Below, one piece after another: positions 1 through 7,326 of a stretch of DNA of 8,834 nucleotides (position 1 is its first letter; every line of letters begins with the position of its first letter). Source of the DNA: an uncultured bacterium (GTDB lineage Bacteria; Desulfobacterota; Binatia; HRBIN30); the NCBI GenBank assembly GCA_937975525.1, contig CALJUJ010000236.1, positions 1 to 8,834 of the forward strand, read 5' to 3'. The translations under genes and the position numbers were made by a program. The notes beneath the pieces were generated by a model. That model ran no database searches, had not been told where the DNA came from, and saw nothing but the letters and a program-made list of their open reading frames with translations.

Positions 1-857
1 CGCAACACCACCACACCAATCCCGACGTGCTCCTCGCCCTCGCTTCGGCGCATGCGTTCGCCGGCGACCGCCAGCAGGCCCTCGAAGTCCTGGAGCGCCT
101 GCGCGCACTGCACCCGAAGGCACCGCGTGTCCTCGCCGCCCTGCGCGACGCGTACCTGAGCGCCGGCCGCTGGCAGGAAGCCATCGGACCGCAGGAGGTT
201 CTCGTCGCCGAGACGCGTGAGGCTTCACAGGCGACGAAGGAGCGCGAGGCGCTGACGACGATGCGCTACATGGCGAGCCTGGGCCTGGAAGACGCGGCGC
301 AACGGATCGAAGCGCTCGAAGGCCTGGCTGACCGCCGCAGCATGTCGGTGCCGGTGGCCGTGAGTCTCGGCGACGCACTGCTCGAGGCCGGCCGCCGCGA
401 CGAGGCCATCGGGGTCTGGGAGCGAGCGTTGCGTAGCACGCCGCAAACCGTGCTCGCCGAGCGCGTCGCCAGCAACGCCGCGGACACGAGTGCTCGCAAT
501 CGGCTGTGCAACGTGCTCCGCAAGCTGCGCCCCGACGCCGTCGACATGGACCGGGTGCGGGTCCTCATCGCCAGCCAGCATCTCGTCGAAGACCAGGTCA
601 GCGAAGCGGCCGAAGAGATCGCACTCATCGAATCGGAGCGGGACGCCGGACCGATGCTCGGTCGTCTACGCGGAGAGATCCATCGCCGTCGTGGCGAGTT
701 GCAACAGGCCGTCGAAGCGTTCGCCGGAACGACGGGATCGGTTGCCGGCTACCAATGTCGCCCGGCCCGCCTCGACGCGCATACCTGGTCCGGCGTCTGC
801 CCTGGCCGTCACTCGTGGTACAGCAGTCGCGCCCAAACGCAGAGCGCGCGCGGCTGA
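1..857 (+). CDS. lapB: LapB-like TPR protein, C-terminal part (5' end outside window)
   Basis: The reading frame is already open at base 3, so the true start lies upstream; about 284 codons are visible, ending in TGA at 855-857. The sequence is a run of TPR-like helical pairs, for example around 'LASAHAFAGDRQQALEVLER', 'LRDAYLSAGRWQEAI' and 'LGDALLEAGRRDEAIGVWER'. It ends with a 26-residue block (nt 750-827) starting YQC and containing a CPG motif and W. This block matches, position for position, the rubredoxin-like knuckle at the end of LapB/YciM as I remember it (YxCxxCG...CPxCxxW). LapB is an inner-membrane TPR protein that recruits FtsH to degrade LpxC and so limits LPS synthesis; its N-terminal membrane helix would lie outside the window. 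Oddly, the second Cys of each pair is replaced: Ala at 765-767 and Arg at 807-809, so metal binding as in LapB is unlikely unless these are sequence errors. The family call rests on the TPR plus knuckle layout; another TPR protein with a decayed zinc ribbon is possible. Confidence 0.7.
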   Translation, partial: QHHHTNPDVLLALASAHAFAGDRQQALEVLERLRALHPKAPRVLAALRDAYLSAGRWQEAIGPQEVLVAETREASQATKEREALTTMRYMASLGLEDAAQRIEALEGLADRRSMSVPVAVSLGDALLEAGRRDEAIGVWERALRSTPQTVLAERVASNAADTSARNRLCNVLRKLRPDAVDMDRVRVLIASQHLVEDQVSEAAEEIALIESERDAGPMLGRLRGEIHRRRGELQQAVEAFAGTTGSVAGYQCRPARLDAHTWSGVCPGRHSWYSSRAQTQSARG

Positions 858-882
858 CCGCCCGCGCGCGGCGGCGGGACAC

Positions 883-906
883 CGGGCGGCTCGATCGAGC
901 CGCCCG
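883..906. terminator. 24-bp perfect palindrome, putative bidirectional terminator
   Basis: The half-site CGGGCGGCTCGA is followed directly by its exact reverse complement, so the element reads the same on both strands. It can fold into a very GC-rich hairpin of about 10 pairs with a 4-base loop. It sits 25 bases after the stop of the plus-strand TPR gene and 26 bases after the stop of the minus-strand cysC, which is where a shared terminator for two convergent genes is expected. No clear run of T follows it on either strand, so it is not a textbook intrinsic terminator. It could instead act with Rho, protect 3' ends, or be a protein-binding site. Confidence 0.5.
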
Positions 907-932
907 ATGCCGCAGCTGAAATCGTCGATCCT

Positions 933-1547
933 TCAGCCCTTGGGAATGTAGTCGTTCGCCTCCAGGTAGGCGAGGATCGTGCCCAGGCACTCGTCCATCG
1001 ACTGCTTGTCGGTGTGGACCGTGATCTCGGGCTTGTCCGGCGCTTCGTACGGAGCCGAAATTCCGGTGAACTCCGGGATCTTCCCCGAACGCGCGAGCTT
1101 GTAGTGGCCCTTCGGGTCGCGACGCTCGCATTCCTCGACCGAGCACGAGACGAAGACCTCGATGAAATCACCGGCGTCCATCATCTCGCGGACGCGGTCA
1201 CGGTCGGATCGGTAAGGCGAAATGAAAGCCGTGGTGTTGATGACCCCGGCTTGGGTGAACAGCTTGGCGACCTCGCCGATGCGGCGAATGTTCTCGGTTC
1301 GCTCTTCGGGCGAGAAGCCGAGATCCTTGTTGAGGCCGTGGCGCACGTTGTCACCGTCGAGGACGTAGGCGTGGATTTCGCGGTCCCAGAGCGCCTTCTC
1401 GAGCGCGACGGCGATCGTCGACTTCCCGGAAGCCGGCAGTCCGGTCATCCACAGCGTGCATGCCTTGTGGCCCATCACGCGCTCGCGATCTTCCTTGGTT
1501 ACGGCCCCTGCGTGCCATACGACGTTGGTCGCCTTGATCTCGGTCAT
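933..1547 (-). CDS. cysC: Adenylylsulfate (APS) kinase
   Basis: A cytoplasmic kinase that phosphorylates adenosine 5'-phosphosulfate with ATP to make PAPS, the sulfate donor for sulfotransferases and for reductive sulfate assimilation. The 204-residue protein has the full set of family motifs: P-loop GLPASGKST at ~36-44, DGDNVRHGLN at ~65-74, FISPYR at ~108-113 (Ser110 aligns with the serine that is phosphorylated in E. coli CysC), and the KGHYKLARSGKIPEFTGIS lid region followed by PYEAP at ~146-170. Length is normal for a single-domain CysC. The frame extends 13 codons upstream, but the start chosen here (ATG at 1545-1547) has GGAGGAG nine bases upstream, whereas the ATG at 1554-1556 abuts that same Shine-Dalgarno sequence. 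No ATP sulfurylase or sulfotransferase gene is adjacent, so whether its PAPS serves assimilation or sulfation cannot be told. It is transcribed convergently with the TPR gene and divergently from the acyl-CoA operon. Confidence 0.95.
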   Translation of the reverse strand: MTEIKATNVVWHAGAVTKEDRERVMGHKACTLWMTGLPASGKSTIAVALEKALWDREIHAYVLDGDNVRHGLNKDLGFSPEERTENIRRIGEVAKLFTQAGVINTTAFISPYRSDRDRVREMMDAGDFIEVFVSCSVEECERRDPKGHYKLARSGKIPEFTGISAPYEAPDKPEITVHTDKQSMDECLGTILAYLEANDYIPKG

Positions 1548-1556
1548 GTCTTGCAT

Positions 1557-1563
1557 CTCCTCC
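1557..1563 (-). promoter_or_regulatory. Shine-Dalgarno site of cysC
   Basis: On the minus strand this reads GGAGGAG, nine bases before the ATG at 1545-1547. It decides between three in-frame ATGs: the one at 1554-1556 is too close to be served by it, and the one at 1584-1586 is upstream of it. Confidence 0.75.
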
Positions 1564-1739
1564 AGACGATCTCCCGGACTGCGCATTGCGATCGCCGGGG
1601 TGGGAAAAGATTCTTAGTACACGCGGCCTCCGGGGCCCGCAAGCTGGGGCCGCGGCGGACGCACGGCCCTTTCGCGAGGTCGCACGGATGGGTTAAACAA
1701 GCCCGACGTCGGCACGCGAGCGCCGAAACGACGATTGGC
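1564..1739. promoter_or_regulatory. Divergent intergenic region with presumed promoters
   Basis: This non-coding gap separates minus-strand cysC from the plus-strand acyl-CoA operon and should hold promoters for both. The only clearly AT-richer patch is around 1602-1620 (GGAAAAGATTCTTAGTAC), a plausible place for a -10 element on either strand, but I find no convincing -35/-10 pair. A 10-bp palindrome CCGACGTCGG at 1703-1712 lies about 45 bases before the operon's start codon and could be an operator, although short GC-rich palindromes are common by chance in such DNA. No regulator gene (MerR-type LiuR or TetR-type AtuR) is in view. No RNA gene or repeat was recognised here. Confidence 0.35.
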
Positions 1740-1746
1740 AAGGAGG
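1740..1746 (+). promoter_or_regulatory. Strong Shine-Dalgarno site of the acyl-CoA dehydrogenase gene
   Basis: AAGGAGG lies 10 bases before the ATG at 1757. It is a near-perfect match to the 16S anti-SD and fixes the start of the first operon gene. Confidence 0.8.
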
Positions 1747-1756
1747 TCGGTGAATC

Positions 1757-2911
1757 ATGCAGCAAGGCGGTGGAGAGGTTTACGGGAGTGACGACCATCG
1801 GGCGTTTCGTGAGACCGTGCGGCGGTTCGTGCAGTCGGAGATCGCGCCCAGGGCCCGCGAGTTCGACGAACGGGGTCGCTTCGACAAGTCGCTGTACCCG
1901 AAGATGGGCGAGCTCGGGCTGCTCGGCATCCGCTACGACCCTGCTTACGGCGGCCTCGGTCTCGACTATTCGTATCAAGCCATCTTTCTCGAGGAGTTGA
2001 CGCTTTGCGACAACGCCGGCGTCTGTATGGGGATCTCCGTGCAGACCGACATGGCGACGCCCGCGCTGCACCGCTTCGGCAGCGACGAACTGAAGCGCAA
2101 GTACCTCGAGCCGGCGATCCGCGGCGAGCATGTCGCCGCCATCGCGGTCACCGAGCCCTCGGGCGGCTCCGATGTCGCCGGCATCCGGACGCGCGCGGTG
2201 CGCGACGGCGACGATTGGGTCATCAACGGCTCGAAGATGTACATCACCAATGCCGCCACCGCAGACTGGCTGTGCCTGCTGGCGGTGACCGATCCCGATG
2301 CGGGCTACGGCGGCTTTTCGCAGATCATCGTCCCGACCGATTCTCCCGGCTTCACGTACGAGCTGCTCGACAAGATCGGCAACAAGGGCTCGGACACCGG
2401 CATGCTCTTCTTCGATGACGTGCGCGTGCCCGTATCCAACACGATCGGCGACGCGAATCGCGGCTTCCAGCAGCAAATGATGCAATTCCAGGACGAACGC
2501 ATGGTCGTCGTCGTCAGCGCTCCGGTCGCCGCGCGTCGTCTGTGGGAGCAGACTCTCGAGCATTGCCAGCAGCGGATCGCGTTCGGCAAGCCGCTGTCGA
2601 AGATGCAGGTCAATCAGCACAAGTTCGTCGACATGTACACGCGCATCGAAGCAGCGCAGGAGCTCGCGCACCGATGCATTCGCAAGATGCAGCAGGGGGA
2701 AGACGCGACTCTCGACATCTCGATGAGCAAGGTCTTCTGCACCGATATGCACCAGTACGTGGCGACGACGTGCGTTCAGCTCTTCGGCGGTGCCGGCTAC
2801 ATGTACGAGAACCCGGCCGGTCGGGCCTTCGTGGACTCGCGCCTCGCCGCGATCGGCGGCGGCGCCGACGAGGTGATGAAGCAGGTCGTCGCCAAGATCC
2901 TCGGGATCTGA
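1757..2911 (+). CDS. Acyl-CoA dehydrogenase, first gene of the carboxylase operon
   Basis: FAD-dependent enzyme of 384 residues (normal length) that introduces the alpha-beta double bond into an acyl-CoA and passes electrons to ETF. The three family domains are present: N-terminal helical domain (~10-125), beta domain with the flavin/substrate motif AVTEPSGGSD at ~130-139 and INGSKMYITNA at ~156-166, and C-terminal helical domain with QRIAFGKPL at ~272-280 and QLFGGAGYM at ~341-349. At the place where medium- and short-chain enzymes carry the catalytic base in a YEGT motif, this protein reads IGGGADE (~366-372), with Gly instead of Glu. A Glu is present at ~247 in QDERM, where isovaleryl-CoA and long-chain acyl-CoA dehydrogenases place their base. 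That fits a branched or bulky substrate. Placement upstream of the carboxylase genes suggests it makes the 2-enoyl-CoA that the carboxylase uses, like LiuA or AtuD. The exact substrate is not determined. Confidence 0.93.
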   Translation: MQQGGGEVYGSDDHRAFRETVRRFVQSEIAPRAREFDERGRFDKSLYPKMGELGLLGIRYDPAYGGLGLDYSYQAIFLEELTLCDNAGVCMGISVQTDMATPALHRFGSDELKRKYLEPAIRGEHVAAIAVTEPSGGSDVAGIRTRAVRDGDDWVINGSKMYITNAATADWLCLLAVTDPDAGYGGFSQIIVPTDSPGFTYELLDKIGNKGSDTGMLFFDDVRVPVSNTIGDANRGFQQQMMQFQDERMVVVVSAPVAARRLWEQTLEHCQQRIAFGKPLSKMQVNQHKFVDMYTRIEAAQELAHRCIRKMQQGEDATLDISMSKVFCTDMHQYVATTCVQLFGGAGYMYENPAGRAFVDSRLAAIGGGADEVMKQVVAKILGI

Positions 2912-2948
2912 GCCAGCCCGCCACCGGCCATCGAAGGTTCGATTGCGC

Positions 2949-4544
2949 ATGCGCGTGCTAGCGACACGAGTCGAGCGTAGCTCGGAAGCCTTCCGCGCGA
3001 ACTACGCCGGGATGTCACGACAGGTCGAGCTGCTGCGCGAGCAGCTGGCGATCGCCAGTGCGGGCGGCGGTCCGAAGTACGTCGACCGGCACCGCCAGCG
3101 CGGCAAACTGCTCGCCCGCGAGCGCATCGAGCTTCTGCTCGACCGTGACGCCCCCTTTCTCGAGCTCTCGCCGCTCGCGGGTTGGGGGACGGATTTCGCC
3201 CTCGGCGCCAATGTCGTCACCGGCGTCGGCGTCGTCAGCGGCGTCGAATGCGTGCTGATCGCCAACGACCCGACGATGAAGGGCGGCGCGACCAACCCCA
3301 TCACGCTCGAGAAGACGGCGCGCGCGATGGAGATCTCCGAGCAGAATCGTCTCCCGCTGATCAATCTCACCGAGGCGGCCGGAGCCGATCTCCCCCACCA
3401 AGCTCGCATCTTCGTCCGTGGGGGGCGCATGTTCCGCGAGCTGACGCGCCGTTCAGCGGCACGGATCCCGACCATCTGCCTGGTGTTCGGAAGCTCCACC
3501 GCGGGCGGCGCCTACGTGCCGGGGATGTCCGACTACGTCGTGATGGTCAAGGGCGGGGCCAAGGTCTTCCTCGCCGGTCCGCCTCTCGTGAAAATGGCCA
3601 CCAACGAGGACACGGACGAGGAGACTCTGGGTGGCGCCGAGATGCACAGCCGCGTAAGCGGCGTCTCCGACTACCTCGCCGAGGACGAGCACGATGCAAT
3701 CCGGCTCGGACGCGCGATCGTCGCGCACTTGAATTGGCGCAAGCACGGTCCCGACGGCCTGGGGAGCGCGGAGGAACCGGCGTACGATCCGGACGAGCTC
3801 CTGGGGATCGGTTCGATCGACGTGCGTCAGCCCTTCGAGATCCGTGAGGTCATCGCGCGCATCGTCGACGGCTCACGCTTCGAGGAGTTCAAGCCGACCT
3901 ACGGCACGACGTTGGTCACCGGTTGGTCCCACCTTCACGGTCGCCCCGTCGGCATTCTCGGCAACAACGGCATCCTCTTCTCCGAGTCGTCGGAGAAGGC
4001 GGCGCAGTTCATCCAGCTCTGCAACAAGATCGACGTCCCCTTGCTCTTTCTGCAAAACATCACGGGGTACATGGTCGGCGCCCAGTACGAGCAAGGCGGA
4101 ATCATCAAGGACGGCGCCAAGATGATCAACGCCGTCTCCAATTCGACGGTGCCGATGTTCACGGTGATGATCGGCAGCTCCTATGGAGCCGGCAACTACG
4201 GAATGTGCGGCCGCGCCTACGATCCCCGATTCCTGTTCACTTGGCCGAACCACAAGATCGCGGTCATGGGGCCCGAGCAGCTGTCCGGCGTCCTGTCGAT
4301 CGTGCGCCGCACCGCCGCCGAGCGCGCGGGGAAGCCCTACGACGAAGAAGAGGATCGCGCCGTGCGCAAGATGGTGGAAGACCAAATCGAAGCCGAATCG
4401 AACGCCTTCTACGCAACCGGTCACGTGTGGGACGATGGCGTCATCGACCCACGCGATACCCGAACCGTGCTCGGAATCGCGCTGAGCGCGGCGAGCAACC
4501 GCGAGGTCCGCGGCAGCGACACGTTCGGCGTCTTCCGCATGTAG
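2949..4544 (+). CDS. Acyl-CoA carboxylase carboxyltransferase (beta) subunit, methylcrotonyl/geranyl-CoA type
   Basis: Carboxyltransferase half of a two-subunit biotin-dependent acyl-CoA carboxylase; it moves CO2 from carboxybiotin to the acyl-CoA. With ATG at 2949 the protein has 531 residues, usual for the MCC/GCC beta family, and begins in the family manner (MRVLATRV...SEAFRAN). A TTG six bases upstream is a less likely start. Both crotonase-fold halves are visible: N-half oxyanion-hole region GSSTAGGAYVPGMSD at ~181-195 followed by FLAGPPLVK, and C-half GNNGILFSE (~338-346), FLQNITGYMVG (~367-377), GSSYGAGNYGMCGRAYDP (~409-426). The end DDGVIDPRDTRTVLG...FGVFRM is complete. The block with INAVSNSTVP, MGPEQLSGVLSIV and GVIDPRDTRTVLG looks, from memory, more like AtuC/mycobacterial AccD2-type subunits than classical MCC beta (LiuB), which usually has AVACA and GGEQAA there. 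It follows the dehydrogenase by 37 bases and precedes the alpha subunit by 22. Its stop is TAG. Confidence 0.93.
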   Translation: MRVLATRVERSSEAFRANYAGMSRQVELLREQLAIASAGGGPKYVDRHRQRGKLLARERIELLLDRDAPFLELSPLAGWGTDFALGANVVTGVGVVSGVECVLIANDPTMKGGATNPITLEKTARAMEISEQNRLPLINLTEAAGADLPHQARIFVRGGRMFRELTRRSAARIPTICLVFGSSTAGGAYVPGMSDYVVMVKGGAKVFLAGPPLVKMATNEDTDEETLGGAEMHSRVSGVSDYLAEDEHDAIRLGRAIVAHLNWRKHGPDGLGSAEEPAYDPDELLGIGSIDVRQPFEIREVIARIVDGSRFEEFKPTYGTTLVTGWSHLHGRPVGILGNNGILFSESSEKAAQFIQLCNKIDVPLLFLQNITGYMVGAQYEQGGIIKDGAKMINAVSNSTVPMFTVMIGSSYGAGNYGMCGRAYDPRFLFTWPNHKIAVMGPEQLSGVLSIVRRTAAERAGKPYDEEEDRAVRKMVEDQIEAESNAFYATGHVWDDGVIDPRDTRTVLGIALSAASNREVRGSDTFGVFRM

Positions 4545-4557
4545 GGCGCCGAATCCC

Positions 4558-4561
4558 GGAG
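4558..4561 (+). promoter_or_regulatory. Shine-Dalgarno site of the biotin carboxylase gene
   Basis: GGAG followed by five bases and the ATG at 4567, within the 22-base gap after the beta-subunit stop. It supports translation of both subunits from one mRNA. Confidence 0.55.
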
Positions 4562-4566
4562 AAACC

Positions 4567-6543
4567 ATGTTCAAGCGCATTCTGATCGCCAACCGAGGAG
4601 AAATCGCTCTCCGTCTCCAGCGCACTTGCCACGAGATGGGGATCGCCACCGTCGCGATCTATTCCGACCCCGATCGCCATGCACCGTTCGTTCGGGCTGC
4701 GGACGAGGCCCTCTACATCGGCCCACCGGTGGCCTCGGGCTCGTGTCTGGCCATCGAGAAGATCCTCGAGGCAGCGGCCGAGTTCGGGGTCGACGCGATC
4801 CATCCCGGCTACGGATTCCTGGCCGAGAATGCCGGCTTCGCAACCGCCTGCGCCGACCGTGGCATCACCTTCATCGGGCCCCGCCCCGATGCGATCGAGC
4901 GCATGGGGAACAAGACGGAGGCGAAGGAAATCGCCCGTGCGGCCGGCGTTCCCGTGATTCCGGGCTTCAGCGCCGTCGGATTGGATCTCGATCAGGTGAC
5001 GGCCAAGGCCGAAGAGGTCGGCTACCCACTCATGGTCAAGGCCGCCTATGGCGGCGGCGGCAAAGGCATGCGGATCGTCGCCAAGGCTGCAGCACTCACC
5101 GACGCCGTCGCCAGCGCGGCACGCGAGGCGAAGGCCGCCTTCGGCCGCGACGAGCTGCTGCTGGAGCGCTACGTGCCCACGCCACGCCACGTAGAGGTGC
5201 AGATCTTCGGCGACACCCACGGCAATGTCCTGCACTGCTTCGAGCGCGAGTGCTCGATCCAGCGCCGCCACCAGAAGGTCGTCGAGGAGGCGCCGTCGCC
5301 GACGATTCGCCCGGAGACGCGCGAGCGCATGACGGCGGCCGCCGTCGCCATGGGGAGGGCATTGGCCTACCTCAATGCCGGCACCGTCGAGTTCGTCGTC
5401 GGGCCCGACGACGACTTCTACTTTCTCGAGGTCAATACCCGACTCCAGGTCGAGCACCCCGTCACCGAAGCCATCACCGGGCTCGATCTCGTGCGCTTGC
5501 AGATCGAAGTCGCCGCCGGCCATCCCCTGCCCTTCACCCAGGAGGAACTCGGCGTCCACGGTCATGCGATCGAGGTGCGCGTATGCGCGGAGGACCCCGC
5601 CAACGACTTCCTGCCAGCCATCGGCAAAATCGCTCGATGGGAGACCGTCGACGTCGCCGGCGTGCGCTACGACGCGGGCGTCGAGTCGGGAACCGAGGTC
5701 ACCATTCACTACGATCCGTTGCTCGCGAAGGTGATCGGCCATGCCAGCCGCCGCGACGAGGCTGCGAGCCGCCTGCGCCGGGCGCTGCGCGGTCTGCGCC
5801 TCGACGGCGTGCGCAACAACCTGGCCTTTCTCGATGCGCTGCTCGGGCACGAATCGTTCCTCGCGGCCGAGCTGGACACCGGATTTCTCGAGCGCCATTC
5901 CGGCCTCGCGACCGTTGGCGCCAGCGAGCGCACCTTGCGCGACCATGCGATCGCAGCGGCGCTCTGGTCGCAAGAGGAACGCCGGCGACAGGCGCCCGTG
6001 CTCGGCCGCGTGCCCTCGGGCTGGCGCAACAACCCGACGCAGATGCAGCACATCTCCTTCCGCGCGGGTGACGCCGAGGTCGCCGTCGGCTATCGGGCCG
6101 TGGCGCGCGGCCGCTTTCGCGTCGAAACCGGCGGCGGTTCGTTCGACGTTCTCGTCGTCGATGTCGACCCGAACGGCCTTCGGCTCGAGATCGGCGCCTG
6201 CCAACGGCGCTACGAGCTCATCGCCGCCGGCGACCGCTGGTACGTGCACGGCGCGGACGGGCGCAGCGAGCTGACCGAGGTGCCGCGCTTCCCGGAAGCC
6301 GAGTCGGAGGAAGTCAGCGGCGGGTGTCAGGCATCGATGCCCGGCCGAATCCTGGCGGTCCGCGTGGCCGAGGGGGATGCGGTGGCCAAGGGAGATGTCC
6401 TCGTGGTCATGGAGGCGATGAAGATGGAACACCAGATCACGGCACCTCGTGCAGGGCGCGTCACTACGTTGCACGTAGCCGAGGGCCAGCAGGTCGATGC
6501 CGGCGACGTCCTCGTGGTGGTCGAAGAAGCCGAGGTGGCTTGA
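4567..6543 (+). CDS. Acyl-CoA carboxylase biotin carboxylase/biotin carrier (alpha) subunit
   Basis: Carboxylates biotin with ATP and bicarbonate and carries it to the beta subunit. The protein has 658 residues, the usual size of MCC/GCC-type alpha chains. The biotin carboxylase domain begins at once (FKRILIANRGEIALR) and shows the glycine-rich ATP loop GGGGKGM at ~162-168, the ERECSIQRRHQKVVEE block at ~226-241 and the catalytic EVNTRLQVEHPVTE at ~288-301. A linker/BT-like region at ~450-580 presumably docks on the beta subunit. The C-terminal biotinyl domain (~585-655) holds MEAMKMEH, with the biotinylated lysine at ~619. All key residues appear intact. No separate biotin ligase gene is in the window. 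The single-chain BC-BT-BCCP layout matches MccA/LiuD/AtuF and propionyl-CoA carboxylase alpha chains; the beta subunit next door, not this chain, decides the acyl substrate. Confidence 0.95.
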   Translation: MFKRILIANRGEIALRLQRTCHEMGIATVAIYSDPDRHAPFVRAADEALYIGPPVASGSCLAIEKILEAAAEFGVDAIHPGYGFLAENAGFATACADRGITFIGPRPDAIERMGNKTEAKEIARAAGVPVIPGFSAVGLDLDQVTAKAEEVGYPLMVKAAYGGGGKGMRIVAKAAALTDAVASAAREAKAAFGRDELLLERYVPTPRHVEVQIFGDTHGNVLHCFERECSIQRRHQKVVEEAPSPTIRPETRERMTAAAVAMGRALAYLNAGTVEFVVGPDDDFYFLEVNTRLQVEHPVTEAITGLDLVRLQIEVAAGHPLPFTQEELGVHGHAIEVRVCAEDPANDFLPAIGKIARWETVDVAGVRYDAGVESGTEVTIHYDPLLAKVIGHASRRDEAASRLRRALRGLRLDGVRNNLAFLDALLGHESFLAAELDTGFLERHSGLATVGASERTLRDHAIAAALWSQEERRRQAPVLGRVPSGWRNNPTQMQHISFRAGDAEVAVGYRAVARGRFRVETGGGSFDVLVVDVDPNGLRLEIGACQRRYELIAAGDRWYVHGADGRSELTEVPRFPEAESEEVSGGCQASMPGRILAVRVAEGDAVAKGDVLVVMEAMKMEHQITAPRAGRVTTLHVAEGQQVDAGDVLVVVEEAEVA

Positions 6544-6546
6544 TCG

Positions 6547-7326
6547 ATGAGCACGCCGATACTCTACGAGGTGCGCGAGGCGGCCGCCTGGATCACGTTG
6601 AACGAGCCGCAGCGGCGCAACGCGCTCAGCGAGGCGATGCTCGCCGACTTGAACGATCGCGTCGACGAGGCACTGGGTGATTCGTCGGTGCGAGCCATCG
6701 TCCTCACCGGCAATGGCCCCGCCTTTTGCGCCGGAGCGGATCTCAAGGCCGGCGGCATGCAGGCTCGCGACGACGTGGCCGAACAACCCTTCGTGCGCTT
6801 GCTGCGCACCCTATGGCACTCCCGCAAGCCGGTCGTCGGTCGCATCAACGGGCATGCCTTCGGCGGTGGTCTCGGCCTGGTCGCCGCTTGCGACCTGGTG
6901 GTCGCGAGCACGGCGTCGAAGTTCAGCTTCAGCGAAGTGCGCCTGGGCGTCATCCCGGCGATGATCTCGGTCGTCGTCCTGCCCAAGATTGGAATCCAGG
7001 AAGCGATGTGGCTGTTCCTGACCGGCGAGCGCTTCGATGCCGAGCGGGCGCGCGCCGTCGGGTTGGTGCATCGTGCCGTCGACCCCGACCGCCTCGACGC
7101 GACCGTGGGCGAGGTTCTCGGCATGGTCCGCCAGGGAGGACCGAATGCCATCGGCGCCGCAAAGCAACTGGTGCGCACGGTCCCGACGCTCTCGATGGAC
7201 GATGCTTTCGCGCACACGGCCCGCCTGATCGAAGGCCTGTTCGCATCACCCGAAGCCCAGGAAGGCATGCGAGCTTTCGCCGAGAAGCGACCTCCGAGCT
7301 GGGCCGATCCGACCGCGAAGGACTGA
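6547..7326 (+). CDS. Enoyl-CoA hydratase family, methylglutaconyl-CoA hydratase-like (LiuC/AtuE type)
   Basis: Crotonase-fold protein of 259 residues that probably hydrates the glutaconyl-type CoA made by the carboxylase. Seen: first oxyanion-hole motif AFCAGADLK at ~59-67, second one NGHAFGGGLGLVAACD at ~101-116, and FSEVRLGVIPAMIS at ~128-141. Classical crotonases use two glutamates; the first, in the GGGxE motif, is Gly here (GGGLG, ~106-110), while the second is present at ~130 in SEVRLG. From memory, LiuC and AtuE hydratases show the same GGxLGLVAACD plus LSEVRLG pattern, so this is a subfamily trait more than damage. The C-terminal helices are complete. It starts 3 bases after the alpha-subunit stop and ends 4 bases before the AtuA-family gene, consistent with coupled translation. 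An isomerase or other crotonase activity cannot be excluded. Confidence 0.85.
   Translation: MSTPILYEVREAAAWITLNEPQRRNALSEAMLADLNDRVDEALGDSSVRAIVLTGNGPAFCAGADLKAGGMQARDDVAEQPFVRLLRTLWHSRKPVVGRINGHAFGGGLGLVAACDLVVASTASKFSFSEVRLGVIPAMISVVVLPKIGIQEAMWLFLTGERFDAERARAVGLVHRAVDPDRLDATVGEVLGMVRQGGPNAIGAAKQLVRTVPTLSMDDAFAHTARLIEGLFASPEAQEGMRAFAEKRPPSWADPTAKD

Noticed and set aside
1586..1620. TTGCGA ... sigma70-like promoter for the acyl-CoA operon
   Set aside because: The matching -10 hexamer at 17-18 bases spacing agrees with the consensus at only about half the positions, so I do not call a specific promoter.
2943..2945. TTG start for the carboxyltransferase subunit
   Set aside because: The ATG six bases later gives the family-typical N-terminus and is the stronger initiator, although the GAAGG upstream would suit either.
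1544..2950. 468-codon minus-strand open frame opposite the acyl-CoA dehydrogenase
   Set aside because: Same reason: antisense shadow of a strongly conserved gene; it also runs across the cysC Shine-Dalgarno region and the divergent promoter gap.
4441..6786. 781-codon open frame on the minus strand opposite the carboxylase alpha gene
   Set aside because: It lies entirely across well-identified plus-strand genes, its translation has no recognisable domain and is rich in His/Arg/Gly/Asp as expected for the antisense of high-GC codons. Its length is explained by the rarity of stop codons in such DNA.
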